A DNA stretch of 64,000 nucleotides, from the NCBI RefSeq assembly GCF_016545825.1, contig NC_052615.1, positions 22,126,520 to 22,190,519 of the forward strand. The letters are read 5' to 3'. The translations under genes were made by a program, and so were the position numbers. Of the stretch, positions 9,814 through 21,644 are shown one piece after another (position 1 is the stretch's first letter; each line of letters starts with the position of its first letter). The stretch is from Eucalyptus grandis. Its lineage: Eukaryota; Streptophyta; Magnoliopsida; Myrtales; Myrtaceae. The notes beneath the pieces are model-generated. The model was given only the letters and a program-made list of their open reading frames with translations, searched no databases and had not been told where the DNA came from.

Positions 9814-12486
9814 TCACCATCGATCACCACAGCTACAAGCTCCATTTTTAAAGAGATGGAAGCGATTCGCATCTCTCACTAAAATTTCTCTTTGTACAAT
9901 ATTAGATATATACTTGGAGACAGTATGGCAATCAGCACAAACCCTAAGGTTCTTCATTATCTGTAAGGGGCTTCCAGGTTTTGTATTTAGCAAACCAAAT
10001 GCTATCGCGAGCCTTTCACTGTGCCCACAAAGCATGTCCCTCTTCTCATCATCGTCAACATCATGCAGGACACATTGCAAATCAGGAACATAGCCTTGTT
10101 TAGCCATCAGACTGCCTAGAATATCGAGCAACTGATAAACCTCCTCAAATTGTTCGAAGAATCTATCCCCTGTACCAAATATATAAACCCTTTTCTTTAT
10201 CTCCATCCAGCTACAGCCGGCACTTTTTTTAAGTCCTTTGGATCTTATTGATTTCCGTACTGATCTTACTTGTTCCCACTTCCCCATCGAGGCATATACA
10301 TTTGAAACTAAAACATTATACCCGGTCATGTCTGTATCCAATTCAATAATCCTCTTCGAGACCCGTTCAGCAATTCTCATGTTACCATTTGCACGACAAG
10401 CACTAAGTAGAGCTCCCCATATGCTTGCATCTGGCTTCAATGGCATTGAGAGGATAAAATCCTCTGCCTTATTTAAATGCCCTGATCTAGAAAGAAGATC
10501 CACAGCGCAAGCATAGTGTTCCATTCTAGGATCTATGTTGTACTTATTCTTCATGCAGTCAAATAGATTTAGTCCCTCCTCCACCAAACCTGAATGGCTA
10601 CAAGCAAAAATTATAGCAATGAAAGCGACATGATCAGGAAGGATGCCAGCAACTTCCATCTGTGCAAAAGCTTTCAATGCTTTCTGCCCCTCACCATACA
10701 TCCCATAAGCAGAGATCAGTGCAGTCCAGGTCACCACATCTTTTACTTTCATAAGCTCAAATACTCCAACAGCACTCTTTAGATTGCCACATTTGGAATA
10801 CATCTCAATTAGTGCATTTCCCACTGGTACATTTGATTCGAATCCCAATCTGAAAATATATCCATGTATCTCTTTCCCCTGCTGTTTAGCAGCAAGTAAG
10901 GAACATATTGGCAATATGCCCAACAACGAGGCCTCATCTGGCACCAGTCCTTCATTTCTCATAGCATTGATCATTTGAAATCCTAAATAACAATCCTGAT
11001 GATGAATGCATGCAGAGATAATTGTGTTCCAAGTGACAATATCACGCATATCCATGAGCCCAAAAATTCTCAGAGAATCCTCCAATTTACTACACTTGGC
11101 GTACATATCTATGAGGGCATTACAAACACGCAAATCCATAGCAAATCCTGACTTCACTATGTGACAATGGACTTCTCCCCCAATGTAAATATCTGCAAAC
11201 TGAGTAGATAGAGATAGGAGCATCACATGAGTAATAGAATCAGGTTCATCTTCCATCTTCATCATCTTAAAAAGCTGCATTGCTTCCCCATATGACCCAT
11301 GTAGGATATAACCATTTAACAAGGAATTCCATGATACAGAATCCCTATCTTTCATCTTATTAAATAGTTGACGTGCAGCAAGTAGATTGCCACCTTTAGC
11401 ATACATATCTAGAAGAATATTGTTAGCCCTAGTATCAAACTCCATTCCTTTCCTTACTGAGTAATCATGAATATTAGTTCCTAATTCTAAGTCACCTAAG
11501 TGTCCACAAGCACGGAGAACAGAGGTGAACGTCAATAAATCAGGTGTAAATGTGGTGATCATTTCCCTAAACAATTTGATCGAGTCTTCAAACAATCCCA
11601 GTTGACAATACCCACAGACCAGGGTGTTCCAACTGACAATATCTCTAAATACCATCTCATCAAAAACTTTCCGAGCATCCGTAACATTGCCAAACTTGAA
11701 GTACATGAAGAGTAGCCCATTCCTCACAATGCCATCTCCATCCACCCCGATCTTCTCAACCAAACCGTGAAGCATTCGACCCTCTCTCACTGCTACCAAA
11801 CCTCCACAAGCAGGTAAAACGCTGGACACGGTATACAAGTCCGGCAGAATCCCATCCATTTTCAACTCATTATAATACCACAAAGCCTCCTCCCAGTACT
11901 GATTTGAACTGTACCCCGATATCAGACTATTCCAAGACACGACATCCCTGTGAGGCATTTCCTCGAACACGTGGCAGGCTTCGCCCATGTCATCAAGCCT
12001 CGCGTACATATCAATCAGAGCATTACCAATGTACAGGTCCGAGCCAAACCCCGCTTCCGAAACACGTCGGTGAACGGCCTTACCCATCTCGGCATCGCCC
12101 AAGCCCGCACAGGCATTGATGACCGAAGGGTACGTATGCGCATCGGGTCGAACACCGACGTCCCGCATCCTAGAGTAGAACCCAAGGGCTTCGGAGAAAA
12201 GGCCGTTCTGGGTAAGTGCTCTGATGATGGAATTCCACGGGTAGACATTGTTGGTGGGCGCAACGCGGTCGAAGACGGAGATACAGGAGGCGGGCTCTCG
12301 AAAACGCGCGTACTTGCTTATGAGCTTGCCGGTCAGGAAGGCGGATCGGTCGAGCCCCGCGGTGATGGCTAGCGCGTGCGCTTTGCGCAGTTCTGTGGAG
12401 CTTCGGATTGACGACAAGGCTTTGGAGATGGAAGAATACAGAAGTTCTCGGGCGTGAAAGCTGCATCCTGCGGCGGACAAGGACAT
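9814..12486 (-). CDS. Pentatricopeptide repeat protein, PLS class with E and DYW domains
   Basis: The 890-residue intronless frame is one long array of PPR/L/S repeats (recurring signatures VVSWNSLISGY, GNALIDMYAKC) followed by E/E+ motifs and a C-terminal DYW domain. The DYW domain shows the cytidine-deaminase-like HSE site in GHSERLAIAFGLLNT and the CxxCH motif in CADCHTVSKYISNIV, and ends GACSCGDRW, a DRW variant of the usual DYW tail. The family binds organellar RNA and directs C-to-U editing in mitochondria or plastids. Layout and the DRW end match the Arabidopsis At3g03580 type (882 residues in my memory). I chose the ATG at 12486 because it gives that length and a Ser/Arg-rich targeting-like N-terminus; an in-frame ATG at 12591 would add 35 residues. 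A transposon lies about 235 bp upstream. No frame damage is seen. Confidence 0.95.
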   Translation of the reverse strand: MSLSAAGCSFHARELLYSSISKALSSIRSSTELRKAHALAITAGLDRSAFLTGKLISKYARFREPASCISVFDRVAPTNNVYPWNSIIRALTQNGLFSEALGFYSRMRDVGVRPDAHTYPSVINACAGLGDAEMGKAVHRRVSEAGFGSDLYIGNALIDMYARLDDMGEACHVFEEMPHRDVVSWNSLISGYSSNQYWEEALWYYNELKMDGILPDLYTVSSVLPACGGLVAVREGRMLHGLVEKIGVDGDGIVRNGLLFMYFKFGNVTDARKVFDEMVFRDIVSWNTLVCGYCQLGLFEDSIKLFREMITTFTPDLLTFTSVLRACGHLGDLELGTNIHDYSVRKGMEFDTRANNILLDMYAKGGNLLAARQLFNKMKDRDSVSWNSLLNGYILHGSYGEAMQLFKMMKMEDEPDSITHVMLLSLSTQFADIYIGGEVHCHIVKSGFAMDLRVCNALIDMYAKCSKLEDSLRIFGLMDMRDIVTWNTIISACIHHQDCYLGFQMINAMRNEGLVPDEASLLGILPICSLLAAKQQGKEIHGYIFRLGFESNVPVGNALIEMYSKCGNLKSAVGVFELMKVKDVVTWTALISAYGMYGEGQKALKAFAQMEVAGILPDHVAFIAIIFACSHSGLVEEGLNLFDCMKNKYNIDPRMEHYACAVDLLSRSGHLNKAEDFILSMPLKPDASIWGALLSACRANGNMRIAERVSKRIIELDTDMTGYNVLVSNVYASMGKWEQVRSVRKSIRSKGLKKSAGCSWMEIKKRVYIFGTGDRFFEQFEEVYQLLDILGSLMAKQGYVPDLQCVLHDVDDDEKRDMLCGHSERLAIAFGLLNTKPGSPLQIMKNLRVCADCHTVSKYISNIVQREILVRDANRFHLFKNGACSCGDRW

Positions 12487-12721
12487 GAGACCCCCCGAGT
12501 TCGACCTGTTTCGGGTGGCAGCAGCCTCGCTGCGTTTTCTCCGTTTCCTTTCCTGCCACGCGTGGTTGATAGCGAGGGAGAATATATACATTTTGGCCCC
12601 TGAACTTTTGGGATTGTTGAAACTCCTCCCCCCACGTTCCAATCTTTGCAATTGCGCCCCTCTCCCGACTTTTTAAAATTGGTGACAAAGTACCACTTAG
12701 AGCACGCATGGTAACCATTTA

Positions 12722-13229
12722 GGGCCTGTATGGTAACATTTATGTTCCTTCCGATTTTTGTTCTTTTATTTCTCAAAACAAAAAAAAAAAGAACAGAATT
12801 CCGTTTGGTAACGTCAACTTGTTTATCTATTCCTCGGAATAGAAAAGTAGCCCGAGAATAGATTTGGAGCAACAAGAAATTAAAAAAGAAAAAAAAAAAG
12901 GTAACTTCTTGTTCTCGAACAATTTCTATAAATAAGCAAATTTTATTTTTATTTTTTTATGTTCTTTTCTCTTACCACGGCCACCTCCAATTGCCTAGAG
13001 CCACTGTCGCCGCTTGCCTGTTGGCCGCCACCGCCTTCGACTACTAGCCGTATGTCGCCACCGTCGGCCACCTCTGCTCGTCGCTGCCGCCGCATGACCG
13101 CCGGCCGCCGACCATCACTGCCGACTGCCGCCGCACACTTCATCGGCCGTCGGCGGGAATAAAAATAGAAAAAAAACTATTTCTAAAAAGAAACTATTCC
13201 CCAGCCAAGAAGCGTTACCATGCACACCC
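12722..13229. mobile_element. Tourist/PIF-Harbinger-like MITE upstream of the PPR gene
   Basis: The left end GGGCCTGTATGGTAAC and the right end, read in reverse, GGGTGTGCATGGTAAC, form inverted termini. A TTA target duplication flanks the element exactly (12719-12721 and 13230-13232). TTA plus GGGCCTGT-type ends is the signature of PIF/Harbinger-derived elements. The core (12960-13160) is a CCGCCG-rich tract without a gene. It lies about 235 bp upstream of the PPR start codon, so it may contribute to the promoter region. Confidence 0.8.
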
Positions 13230-13232
13230 TTA

Positions 13233-13871
13233 ATTTCTAACTAGAACTATTTTTAGTTCTCGAAAATAAGTTTGGAATGTAAATCTATTTGATAACGCAA
13301 TTTCATTCTTTTAGTTTTTGGAACAAATTTTTACTCTAAGTTTGAAATAAAAATAAAAAGTAAATATTTTTACTTCTCTAAGTCTAGAATAGAAATTAAA
13401 AAAAAAATGTTCTTTTTATCACTCGTTCTCACTACTAGTCGGCCACCCACCCACCATTTGCTACCATCTATCGTCCACCACCCGCCGCCAGTCACCGGAA
13501 GCCATTGTCCACTGTTCACCACACATTGCTAGCCGCCACCATCAAATGTTGTCTATTGCTCGCCATTTGCCACCTGCCACCAGTCGCCATTGCTCACCAC
13601 ACACCATTGGTTGTTGCCGCCGCTTGTCGTCCACTGCCCATCGTCCACCAACCATCGTTCGCCAATCATCATCCACTGTTGCCATCCGCCACCGCAACTC
13701 AAGGGGGAGAAATTTTGTGTTATTATCGAACGAATTTTTATTCCGGGAACAAGTATTTTGTGTTGTTATCAAACGTGTATTTTTGCTAAAAACTTGTCCG
13801 GTGAATAGAAATTGAAAAATCTAATTTTGTTTCAGAAACAATCTGAAACATAATGATTATTATTTATACCC
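13233..13871. mobile_element. Degenerate relative of the adjacent MITE, left end missing
   Basis: The inner sequence repeats the same themes as 2020-2564 and 12722-13229 (TTTTTATTCCGGGAACAAG, a CCACC/CCGCC core, TTATCAAACG, GTTTCAGAAAC). The right end runs ...TTTATACCC followed by TTA (13872-13874), which suits a TTA-flanked right terminus. No matching left terminus is visible. From 13872 to 15042 I see only AT-rich DNA with no supported gene. Confidence 0.45.
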
Positions 13872-15042
13872 TTATATTGACTCTACCCAAATTCTTTTCA
13901 CATATATGACCACGTGGCTGTTATGATTAGTTACGAAATCCAAATCGATTTTATGTCATCTATATATGCAAGAAAATATACAAGGGCTATTCGGAAATAT
14001 ATTCCAAAACTTTATATCGATGTGCTTTGAGGCAAATTGCGAATGTTGAAACGTTGGGGGCATCGGTTTACTTTAAATTCATTTCAAAGACTAATTTCAA
14101 TATGAACAGCACATTACCCGCGCCATGCTTCGGGAAATTTAACAATGAAGGTGTTTATATTAGTTCTTTAAAAAACAGAAATTCATTTCCTAGCTCTACT
14201 AAAGCAAATTGCTACTACGAGTATCCCACGCTTTGCCACGGTATAAGTAGACTTTTTGCCATAATATTAGTTGATGTAAGATCATACGTTTTAGTTATAC
14301 CCACCATCATGCCCGTGCTACGCCAAGTTTGTATATTCTTTATGGTTCCTGTTCTATAGTCAAGATTAAGAGGAAGGTATAAACCAGTGTTTCCACAAAT
14401 TCGCTCGTGCTTTATAACTATAGTTTCCATACCCGTTACGTTTATTTGGGATCATCTCCCGTTAGAAAAAGAGCAAGACAAAAACAAAATAAAATGGAAA
14501 AAAGATAAGAGTGTAATCTTGTATCGCGATCATCTTGGGAATAGAAATCATTAAATGAGTGAGAATTAGGTTCATCTTTCTTGTGGGACTAATGATATGC
14601 AATACTGAAATCATGCAATTACATTACATAACACCGACAAATATTAGGACCCAACATTGAAAATCTAATCATAGACCTTCTCTTGAGTCTTGACAAAACG
14701 AATGCAAAAACCGCATTGCATAACTCTACCAATTGATAAAAGTAGGCTTATATGGAACTTACTCTAATTATGGTGGCAATTTTATCAAGGAGCATATTAT
14801 GTTATCCGCAACCATTATTTTGAGAAACCTTTGAGAGACAACAGCCATTGCACAATAGCATGCCACAAACATTATTAGAAACTTAAATTAGTAATCTGCA
14901 AAGGCTGTAATATATGAGTAGATGGCATCCTTGATTGCTATGGATGAGTAAAACAAGTGTAAATTGAGGAACATGTCCAATTATATAGTGTTCAACCTCA
15001 TTTCTCTATTTTTTTTTAATTAAAAAAAGAATTACCCACTTA

Positions 15043-16068
15043 GGCCCCGTTTGTTTGTGTTTCTTTTTCTTGTTTTTAAACACTTTTTCTGTTTTTTTGT
15101 TCTGGGAACAAAAAGGAACAACGCGTTTGGACGCGTTTGTTCCTTTTTGTTCTTTTTGTTCCTGGAACAAAAAAAAGAAACAAAACAAGAAACACAAATT
15201 TTGTGTTTCTTGTTTCTGAAACACTTTTGAGAAACACTTTTTTTTTTTTCTTTTTTCTCTTATTTTCTTGTTCTTTTCTCTTTTGGCCGGTCACCGGCCT
15301 CGCCCATGGCCGGGCGACCGGCCGACGAGGGCCGGCGGCCTCGCCCGGCCACGGCGAGGCTCGCCGTAGCCGGGCGAGGGTCGCCTCGCCATGGCCGGGC
15401 GAGCTCGAGCCGGCGAGCCTCGGCCTCGCCGAATGCAGGGCGAGCTCGAGCTCGCCCGGCCATGGCGAGACCGACCTCGCGCCGGCCCGGGCGACCTCGA
15501 TCTCGCCCGGATCCGGCGAGGCCGACCTCGCCCGGCCGGCGAGCCTTGGCCTCGCTCGGCGGTGGCCGGCGAGCCTCGGCCTCGCCCGGCGGTGGCCGGC
15601 GAGGCCGCGCCTCGCCGGATCAAGGCGAGGCCGACCTCGCGCCGGCCGGGCGAGCTCGATCTCGCCCGGATCCGGCGAGGCCGAGCTCGCCCGGCGGCCG
15701 GCGAGCCTCGGCCTCGCCGGATCTAAGCGAGTCGGCGTCGCTGGTGGTGGCTCGCGAGGCCGCGCCTCGCCCGCCGGCCCCAGGCGAGCTCGGCCTCGCC
15801 GGATCAAGGCGAGGCCGACCCTCGCCAAAAGAAGAAAAAAATGAAAAAGAAAATAAGAAAAAAAGGAAAAAAAAAAAAAAAATAGAAAAAATAAAAGAAA
15901 TAAAAAAATTATCCAAATTTACCAAACATGTTTCTGTTTATTTTTATTCCCGGAACAAGTTTACCAAACGCGTTGTTTTGTTCAAAAATTGTTCTTCGGA
16001 ACGAAACACTTTTTTCTATTTCTGTTCCCTGGAACAATTTTTAAACAGAAACGCAACCAAACGCGCCC
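15043..16068. mobile_element. PIF/Harbinger-like non-autonomous element with GC-rich palindromic core
   Basis: Termini GGCCCCGTTTGTTTGTGTTTCT and, in reverse from the right, GGGCGCGTTTGGTTGCGTTTCT are inverted copies, flanked by TTA on both sides (15040-15042 and 16069-16071). Subterminal GGAACAAAAA/TTTTTGTTCC tracts are also inverted. The core from about 15285 to 15830 is an array of CTCGCC/GGCGAG words that leaves long frames open on both strands; these are low-complexity artefacts rather than genes. No transposase is present. Confidence 0.8.
15285..15830. repeat. GC-rich CTCGCC/GGCGAG palindromic array
   Basis: Words such as GGCGAGCCTCGGCCTCGCC recur in both orientations, so the tract can fold into many hairpins. 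It is far GC-richer than its surroundings and CpG-dense. Similar arrays occur in the elements at 21645, 40653 and 48575. Confidence 0.9.
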
Positions 16069-16333
16069 TTAGTCATTATTGACCATCTTACATGACGTAT
16101 CATCACGTTAATGAATCTTTAGTTAAAATTAGCCCGAAGGACAATCGTGAAATTTCGCACAAAAGTTTAGGACAAATTGACAAAATTAAAACATTATGAT
16201 TAAAGGCATTTGTGTACAATAGATTTATGATTAATTGATAATGTCTCTCCATTTTTTCCAACTTTTTTTGGTTGCAGAACGAACTTCAGTGGATATATTT
16301 TACTAAGTGTATGTGAAACTGACCGAAAACAAG

Positions 16334-16347
16334 AATACATACATACA

Positions 16348-16378
<31 letters not shown>

Positions 16379-16393
16379 GTATACATACATACA
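16334..16393. repeat. (ATAC)n tetranucleotide microsatellite
   Basis: Over ten near-perfect ACAT units with one interruption near 16376. The flanks (16072-16333 and 16394-16760) hold no gene. 16090-16200 resembles the subterminal part of the 1389-2762 element. Confidence 0.9.
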
Positions 16394-16774
16394 AGAAGAT
16401 GGAGTAAAAGACACAAGCTAGAATTCCTTGTTACCGTGACATATGCATCGGTATCACTAAAAGCAAAAACTCGAATCCACATATTTAGAAAAATATATAG
16501 AAGATACATCAAATAAAATCTACATAAATGGACAAATTAGAAAAGTCAATTGCAAATGCAATGAAAGGAGGATTTACCGTCTCTCTTAAAGTAAATTTAC
16601 TTTACACAAACCAAACATCTCCTAATATAATATTTAATATTAAATCACACATTTATCTAATAGTTAAAATTTTTAGAACAATTAGCAGTAGTTCCACAAA
16701 ATCTCATATAATATCAATTTAGGGGTATTTACCTTCACATGAAATTTTTTTATGCATAGTACTAAGTGAAAAAA

Positions 16775-19700
16775 AGGGACAAAGTACAGCCCAAGTGTGA
16801 CATCCTGAATTTTCAGAATTCGTTTTCGATTAAATAAATCGGGCCTTTCATCGAAACGCTAATAGTGCTATTCTCTGAGCTGATCACTCACGAGATAACT
16901 GGACTATCTGGGGAAGCAAGTAGGGAATTTAAATGCAATTGCACTTGAGAATTCGACCAAGAATCGACTGCTCAACCGTGTTGATCTACAAGGGTCATTA
17001 CGGCACCGTCAGAGATCGATTAGAAATCAGAGATAGGTCGATTCGACTGAGATATGTGATCAAATTATGGGTGATTCCACTTGATTGTAAAATTCTCATC
17101 GATCGGCACTAAATTGATTTTCTGTCGTTTTGGTACTCGGTGTTCGTAATTGAAACCTCGAGACTTTCACAACAATTGAGAGTTGTTAATGTGTCGAAGA
17201 TGTACTTTGTGACTCGAGATAAATCGATCACAGGTCAATTGCACCAAAAATTCCTAAAAGTTATCCGGTAGACTAGGTCACGCTAAAAGCGCGCCGGATT
17301 GAAAATAACCGCAAATTTGAACCCGATTTTAGAAATTGAAAGTTCTGAGGTGTCACAAGCTATTTTAGGAACGTCGACTCACTCTCCGAGAAATTTTCAG
17401 AGATTCCGGGATTTTTTTGTGGAAAATTGATTCGGACGTTACGGAAAATCAGCGGAAATTCAGATGGGCTAAATCGATGGAAATTGGGACTTCTAAACTG
17501 AGCATGTGAGCGTCAGGGACTTACAGAAAATTGTTCAGGATTTTTCCTTGGTGAAATTGGACCTCGACTTAGAGAATTGGTGAAGAAATTGAGTGGAGAG
17601 ATTGAAGCTCATTTTTAGTGAAATTCGGATTAAGCTTGGGGGGGCTGTATTTTAGACTTTAATTTGAGCCATTTATGGAAAATTGGCTAGAAAGTATTAT
17701 GAAGGGGACAAGCAATTAAGGCAATGGCTAAGGGTTGAGGATATTGGGCCCCTCCTTGGCTTCCTTCACACGCCTCCCCACTGCCTCTCTCCCTTCGTGC
17801 GATGAGCTGAAGACCGATTGCATCTGTCATTTTCTTTCTTTCGTTTTTGTCGAAGCTCCCTTCCCACGCTCTCTGCCATTCCCACCATCTCTTGTTCTCC
17901 ACGTCCGCGAGCCCCGCTTCCTTTCGCCGAGTGTTGGCCAGCAAGTTCCAGCGCCCACAAATCAATGGAAGACACGAGCAAGCTGCCCGTGTGTTGACTC
18001 CAACAAGTGGCCGAAGCGCTTCTCCATCTGCTTCCATCGACGCCAAAGACGTGAGTCAACAAATCAGTTCATCTTTCCCTTAACTAACCGCAGCAGTCCA
18101 CGTTTTCTGCCCCTCCTCGTGTCTTCTCCACCAGCTCGCCAGCGAAGCCCCCATCATCGGTCAACAACCCAAGCTCTCCCTCTCCTTAGTTGACCACCGG
18201 GTGCAGCAACCGAAGCCACACCCCACCGAAACTCCTTGAAGCAGCTCACGGCGAAGCTGCCACCGTCCGTGACTCACCACCACCGAAGTCCCTTTACTCG
18301 ATTTCTTCAGCCATTAACGCCGTGGACTTCATCCGCTCGAAGACTCCATCGCCACCGTTTCCTGCTCCATCTTTCGTTTGTGTCTTCGCCGGCGTCACCT
18401 TCACTCGACGCCTTGACCTAAGCCGGCAAGCCCCGAAGACTGCAGGCTCCGTTTACGCCGGTTGGCAACGCTCGATCCGGTGGATTTCACGGCCCGCGGT
18501 TGGGCCCGTCCAAGAAACCAGAGAAGCCCATTTTGTTCAACCCAAAGAAAGCCCAAATGATTCAGCTCGGGCCCAATTCCATTGCAAGCTTAAGGCCCAC
18601 TTGAATTCAAGCTCAACTCGGCCTTTCCAAGCCCGCGTTAATTGAAGCCCAAGTCCACCGGTTCAGCCCGCGAATCAAGTGAAGCCCAGCCCAAGTTGGA
18701 AACAAATCTCGATTTGGGTTGAGATTTGTTGGGCCCGTTTTAGGCCCGGTCCGAGAGTTCGTCGACGCCGCCGAAAATTAAGGTTTCGGCCGCCGTCGCG
18801 TCGTTGTCGCGGTGAACCGGTTTCCGCAATTAACCGGTGAGTTTATACTCTAAACTCTGCTTAGTAGGTTAATGACGTTTAAGGGGTGTTAGATTTATTT
18901 TATTAGGAATTAGGTGGTTAGTTAGATTAAATTAGAAATTGAATTATTTAATTGAGCATGTTAAGTGGTTAGCATGGTTTAGCTAAAGCCTAAATAAATT
19001 GTACTATTTATCTAGAAGGGTTCGGGAATTTTCCGAGTCCGTATTGGTGTTTAATTTAATGATTCTGGCCTAGGTTAGTATTTTTAGAATTGAAATTGAT
19101 TTATTTAATTAATTTCAGTAATTATTTAATTATTAATTATTTTTCCGGAAATTAGGCCGGGATAGTCGGTGACCGGAATTTCGTGCCGATTGCAATGGTG
19201 TGGTTAATTTCTGCAATTGAGTGTTAAATTATGCAAATTGAGTGCCGATTGAATTTTGGTATTTAATTCCAAAAATTTTGAATTTCCAATATTTATTCAG
19301 AAAATCCCAGGTGTCGGGTTTTGATACCGAAAATGGTTTTTAGTACTATATGAAATAGTGGGATTTCAAAAAGGAGGAATATCAATTTTTCTAGATCAAG
19401 TTGACCGTGTACCCACACACGAGTAATTTCATGTGAATTTCTAATACAAAGAAAAAGGCCAGGCTCACCATTTTAATTGAAGCATTTGAGTGCAATGCAC
19501 GGTGTCCTGGGCTATATTTGAGTGATCGTATGATGGTTATGAGAAATCGTCCCGGGCTGTTGAGCTGGACGTTATCCTTATTTGGGATACCCCCTGGACA
19601 ACGGGAAGCCGGTCGCAGTTGATTCTGGACCCTATGCTCCTTCGGGAAAGCCATTTGATAAAGAGACGTTGCCGTGCTCAATGGGGTGAGACAAAGCCTG

Positions 19701-21132
19701 GCAATGCCAGAAGACCGCCGAATTGAGAGTAGGCCGTGCTATATGCCGAGATCAAAATTAGGAACGCATGATTAATTGAGTGTGGCGTTTCAATTACTGG
19801 AGCTTATTTGTTGCTCATGCTCTCATGTTGTTTGTGAGATAAATTGTACGACTTGCGGGGTGGATCTGAGACGAGGTAAGTCTCCTTGATTGTGTGATTG
19901 CGCGCTTAAGACGCTTCTTGGCGTATTTCCCTCCTAATTGGGGTTTAGAGCTTAGACTCGCTGAGATGATATCTCACCCCGTTGTGGGACAACATTTTCA
20001 GGGTCGTCGAGTGGAGGACCCGGGCTTAGAGGAGGTGATCGGAAGCGTAGGTCGATTAGGACCGCTTCTTTTGGAAGGCCAGTCTTTTTGTAGTCTTTGG
20101 CCATAGATCCGTGTTCATGACTCAGTGTATATATAAAAGCATGTTTGTTTGTGAATCTATTATCCTGCTTTTCTATCCCGAGATGATTACTGTCAGGGGA
20201 TTTCTTTTCGCTTCCGCATGTGCAATAAAATGGAAAGGGTCGGCGACTCGTCCTAGGAAGTCGCAAATTTTTTATCGACCAGAGAGGGATGGGCACACGC
20301 TCGGGGTCCGGGCGTGACACCAAGTGCTAAAACTTGGCACGGAGGGATACTTAAGTACCAAAAGTTAGGAAAGTGACACTTAAGTGCTACTTTTTTTTGA
20401 AAAGTGGGACACTTTAAGTGCCATTTCAGAAAAAACCCCACCGGAAATCCTACAAGGCAATTTTTTATTATTTTTTTCGTCTACATAGCTCGCCAGAATG
20501 CTGACTCAACAAAAAAAAGGCAAAAACAACATCGTTTTTTAGCGGATTCAAATGTTAATATAAAAATTAATTTAATTATATAAAAATAAATAAAAATTAT
20601 TTTAATTTAAAAAAAAAAAAAGGTGGGAGAGAGGAGGTAGCAATTGAGGGTTGAGCCCTCGCCGCCGTCACTTGCCCCTTCTCGGCAACGGCGGGAGGCA
20701 ACGGCGCTTGCGAGCCCTTGCCGCTGATCGGCCGGGGGCCGTGACCCTAGCTGACCTTCCCCCTCCTTTGCCACTCCAAATCGGTGGCAATAGTGAGGGC
20801 TTAGCCCTCGGCCGTCTCCTCCCCCCTTTTTTAAATATTTGTATTTTAATTTTTAAACATTTTAAATTAAATTTAATTAATTTTAATATTAATTTTTTTA
20901 TCATGTTAGAGACAAAACGATGTCGTGTTTGCATTTTTAGCCATATCGGCGTGCAAAACGACGTCGTTTTGTACTTACCTCGTCAGAAAATCGTCACGTC
21001 AACATTTTGATCGAATTGGTATTTAAGTGATCTATTTTGCTCTGATTTTGGCACTTAAATGTCACTTTCCAAACTTTTGGCACTTAAATGTCCATTCGTG
21101 CTAAGTTTTGGCACTCCAGGTGTTCATACCTC
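16775..21132. mobile_element. Mutator-like non-autonomous element split by a solo LTR
   Basis: The left end (16775-16795 continuing at 20325) and the right end (about 21050-21132, in reverse) are inverted copies sharing AAAACTT(G/A)GCACG, CTTAAGT(A/G)CCAAAAGTT and GGAAAGTGACA. GTGAAAAAA occurs on both sides (16766-16774 and 21133-21141), a 9-bp target duplication. The interior (20640-20820) has a GC-rich tract with no real protein. The solo LTR at 16796-20319 landed about 20 bp inside the left end, so the element's own length is only about 0.8 kb. Confidence 0.7.
16796..20319. mobile_element. Solo LTR, 3.5 kb, probably Ty3/gypsy type (copy A)
   Basis: It begins TGTGACATCC and ends GGGCGTGACA, the TG...CA ends of an LTR. 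It is flanked by a perfect 5-bp duplication CCAAG (16791-16795 and 20320-20324), and no internal retrotransposon region is attached. The same family recurs at 42824-46195. Frames seen in 17687-18645 are not conserved between the two copies and I do not call them genes. Assignment to Ty3/gypsy rests only on the unusually long LTR. Confidence 0.8.
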
Positions 21133-21644
21133 GTGAAAAAAGACCCAGCTTAAGTTTCTAAAATAAGCGTTTCCAAAAAATCTCACACCTCCTTTGTCAT
21201 ATTCTAGAAAAATTGGGTTTATTGGGAATCATTTCTGTTGAATTCAACTAGATCGTTTGGTCATTTCTTTTTGAGTAAACGTTATAATTTATCAGATTTT
21301 AACTCTAATGTTTATTTCACTGCATGTTGTATTAGATAGAATGATAAACTTATTCCTTATGGTGTATTGAATTATATTGCAAGCCTTGTAAGTCCATTTT
21401 TCTCTCCATATTATTCTATAGATATATAAGCACTATCACATCACATATCGTGCATAATAGAGTCAATTTTAAGTTTTACTATAGATATCATTACGGTCTT
21501 ACTCTTGTAGAGTTACTTTTACTACTCATAATAACTTTAAATATTACTCAATAGATGAAATATCTATAACTATGTTAATATTTCCACTCTCAATATTTTA
21601 AAAAACATCATTTTCTCATTGCCATAGGTCAATTTTACTACTTA

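Noticed and set aside
12487..12651. Extension of the PPR protein to 12651
   Set aside because: The codon at 12651 is TTG; the first in-frame ATGs are 12591 and 12486.
11904..12875. Several overlapping frames around the PPR 5' half
   Set aside because: Shadows of the PPR gene; repeat arrays with biased codons leave other frames open.
15076..15844. Long open frames on both strands (up to 250 residues, Arg/Ala/Pro-rich)
   Set aside because: They arise from the CTCGCC/GGCGAG low-complexity array of a non-autonomous transposon; several frames on both strands are open at once.
16303..16516. Tyr/Val/Cys-rich and Thr/His-rich frames
   Set aside because: Translations of the ATAC microsatellite.
17687..18645. 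GC-richer frames inside solo LTR copy A
   Set aside because: Not conserved in copy B and lacking recognisable domains; regarded as LTR sequence.
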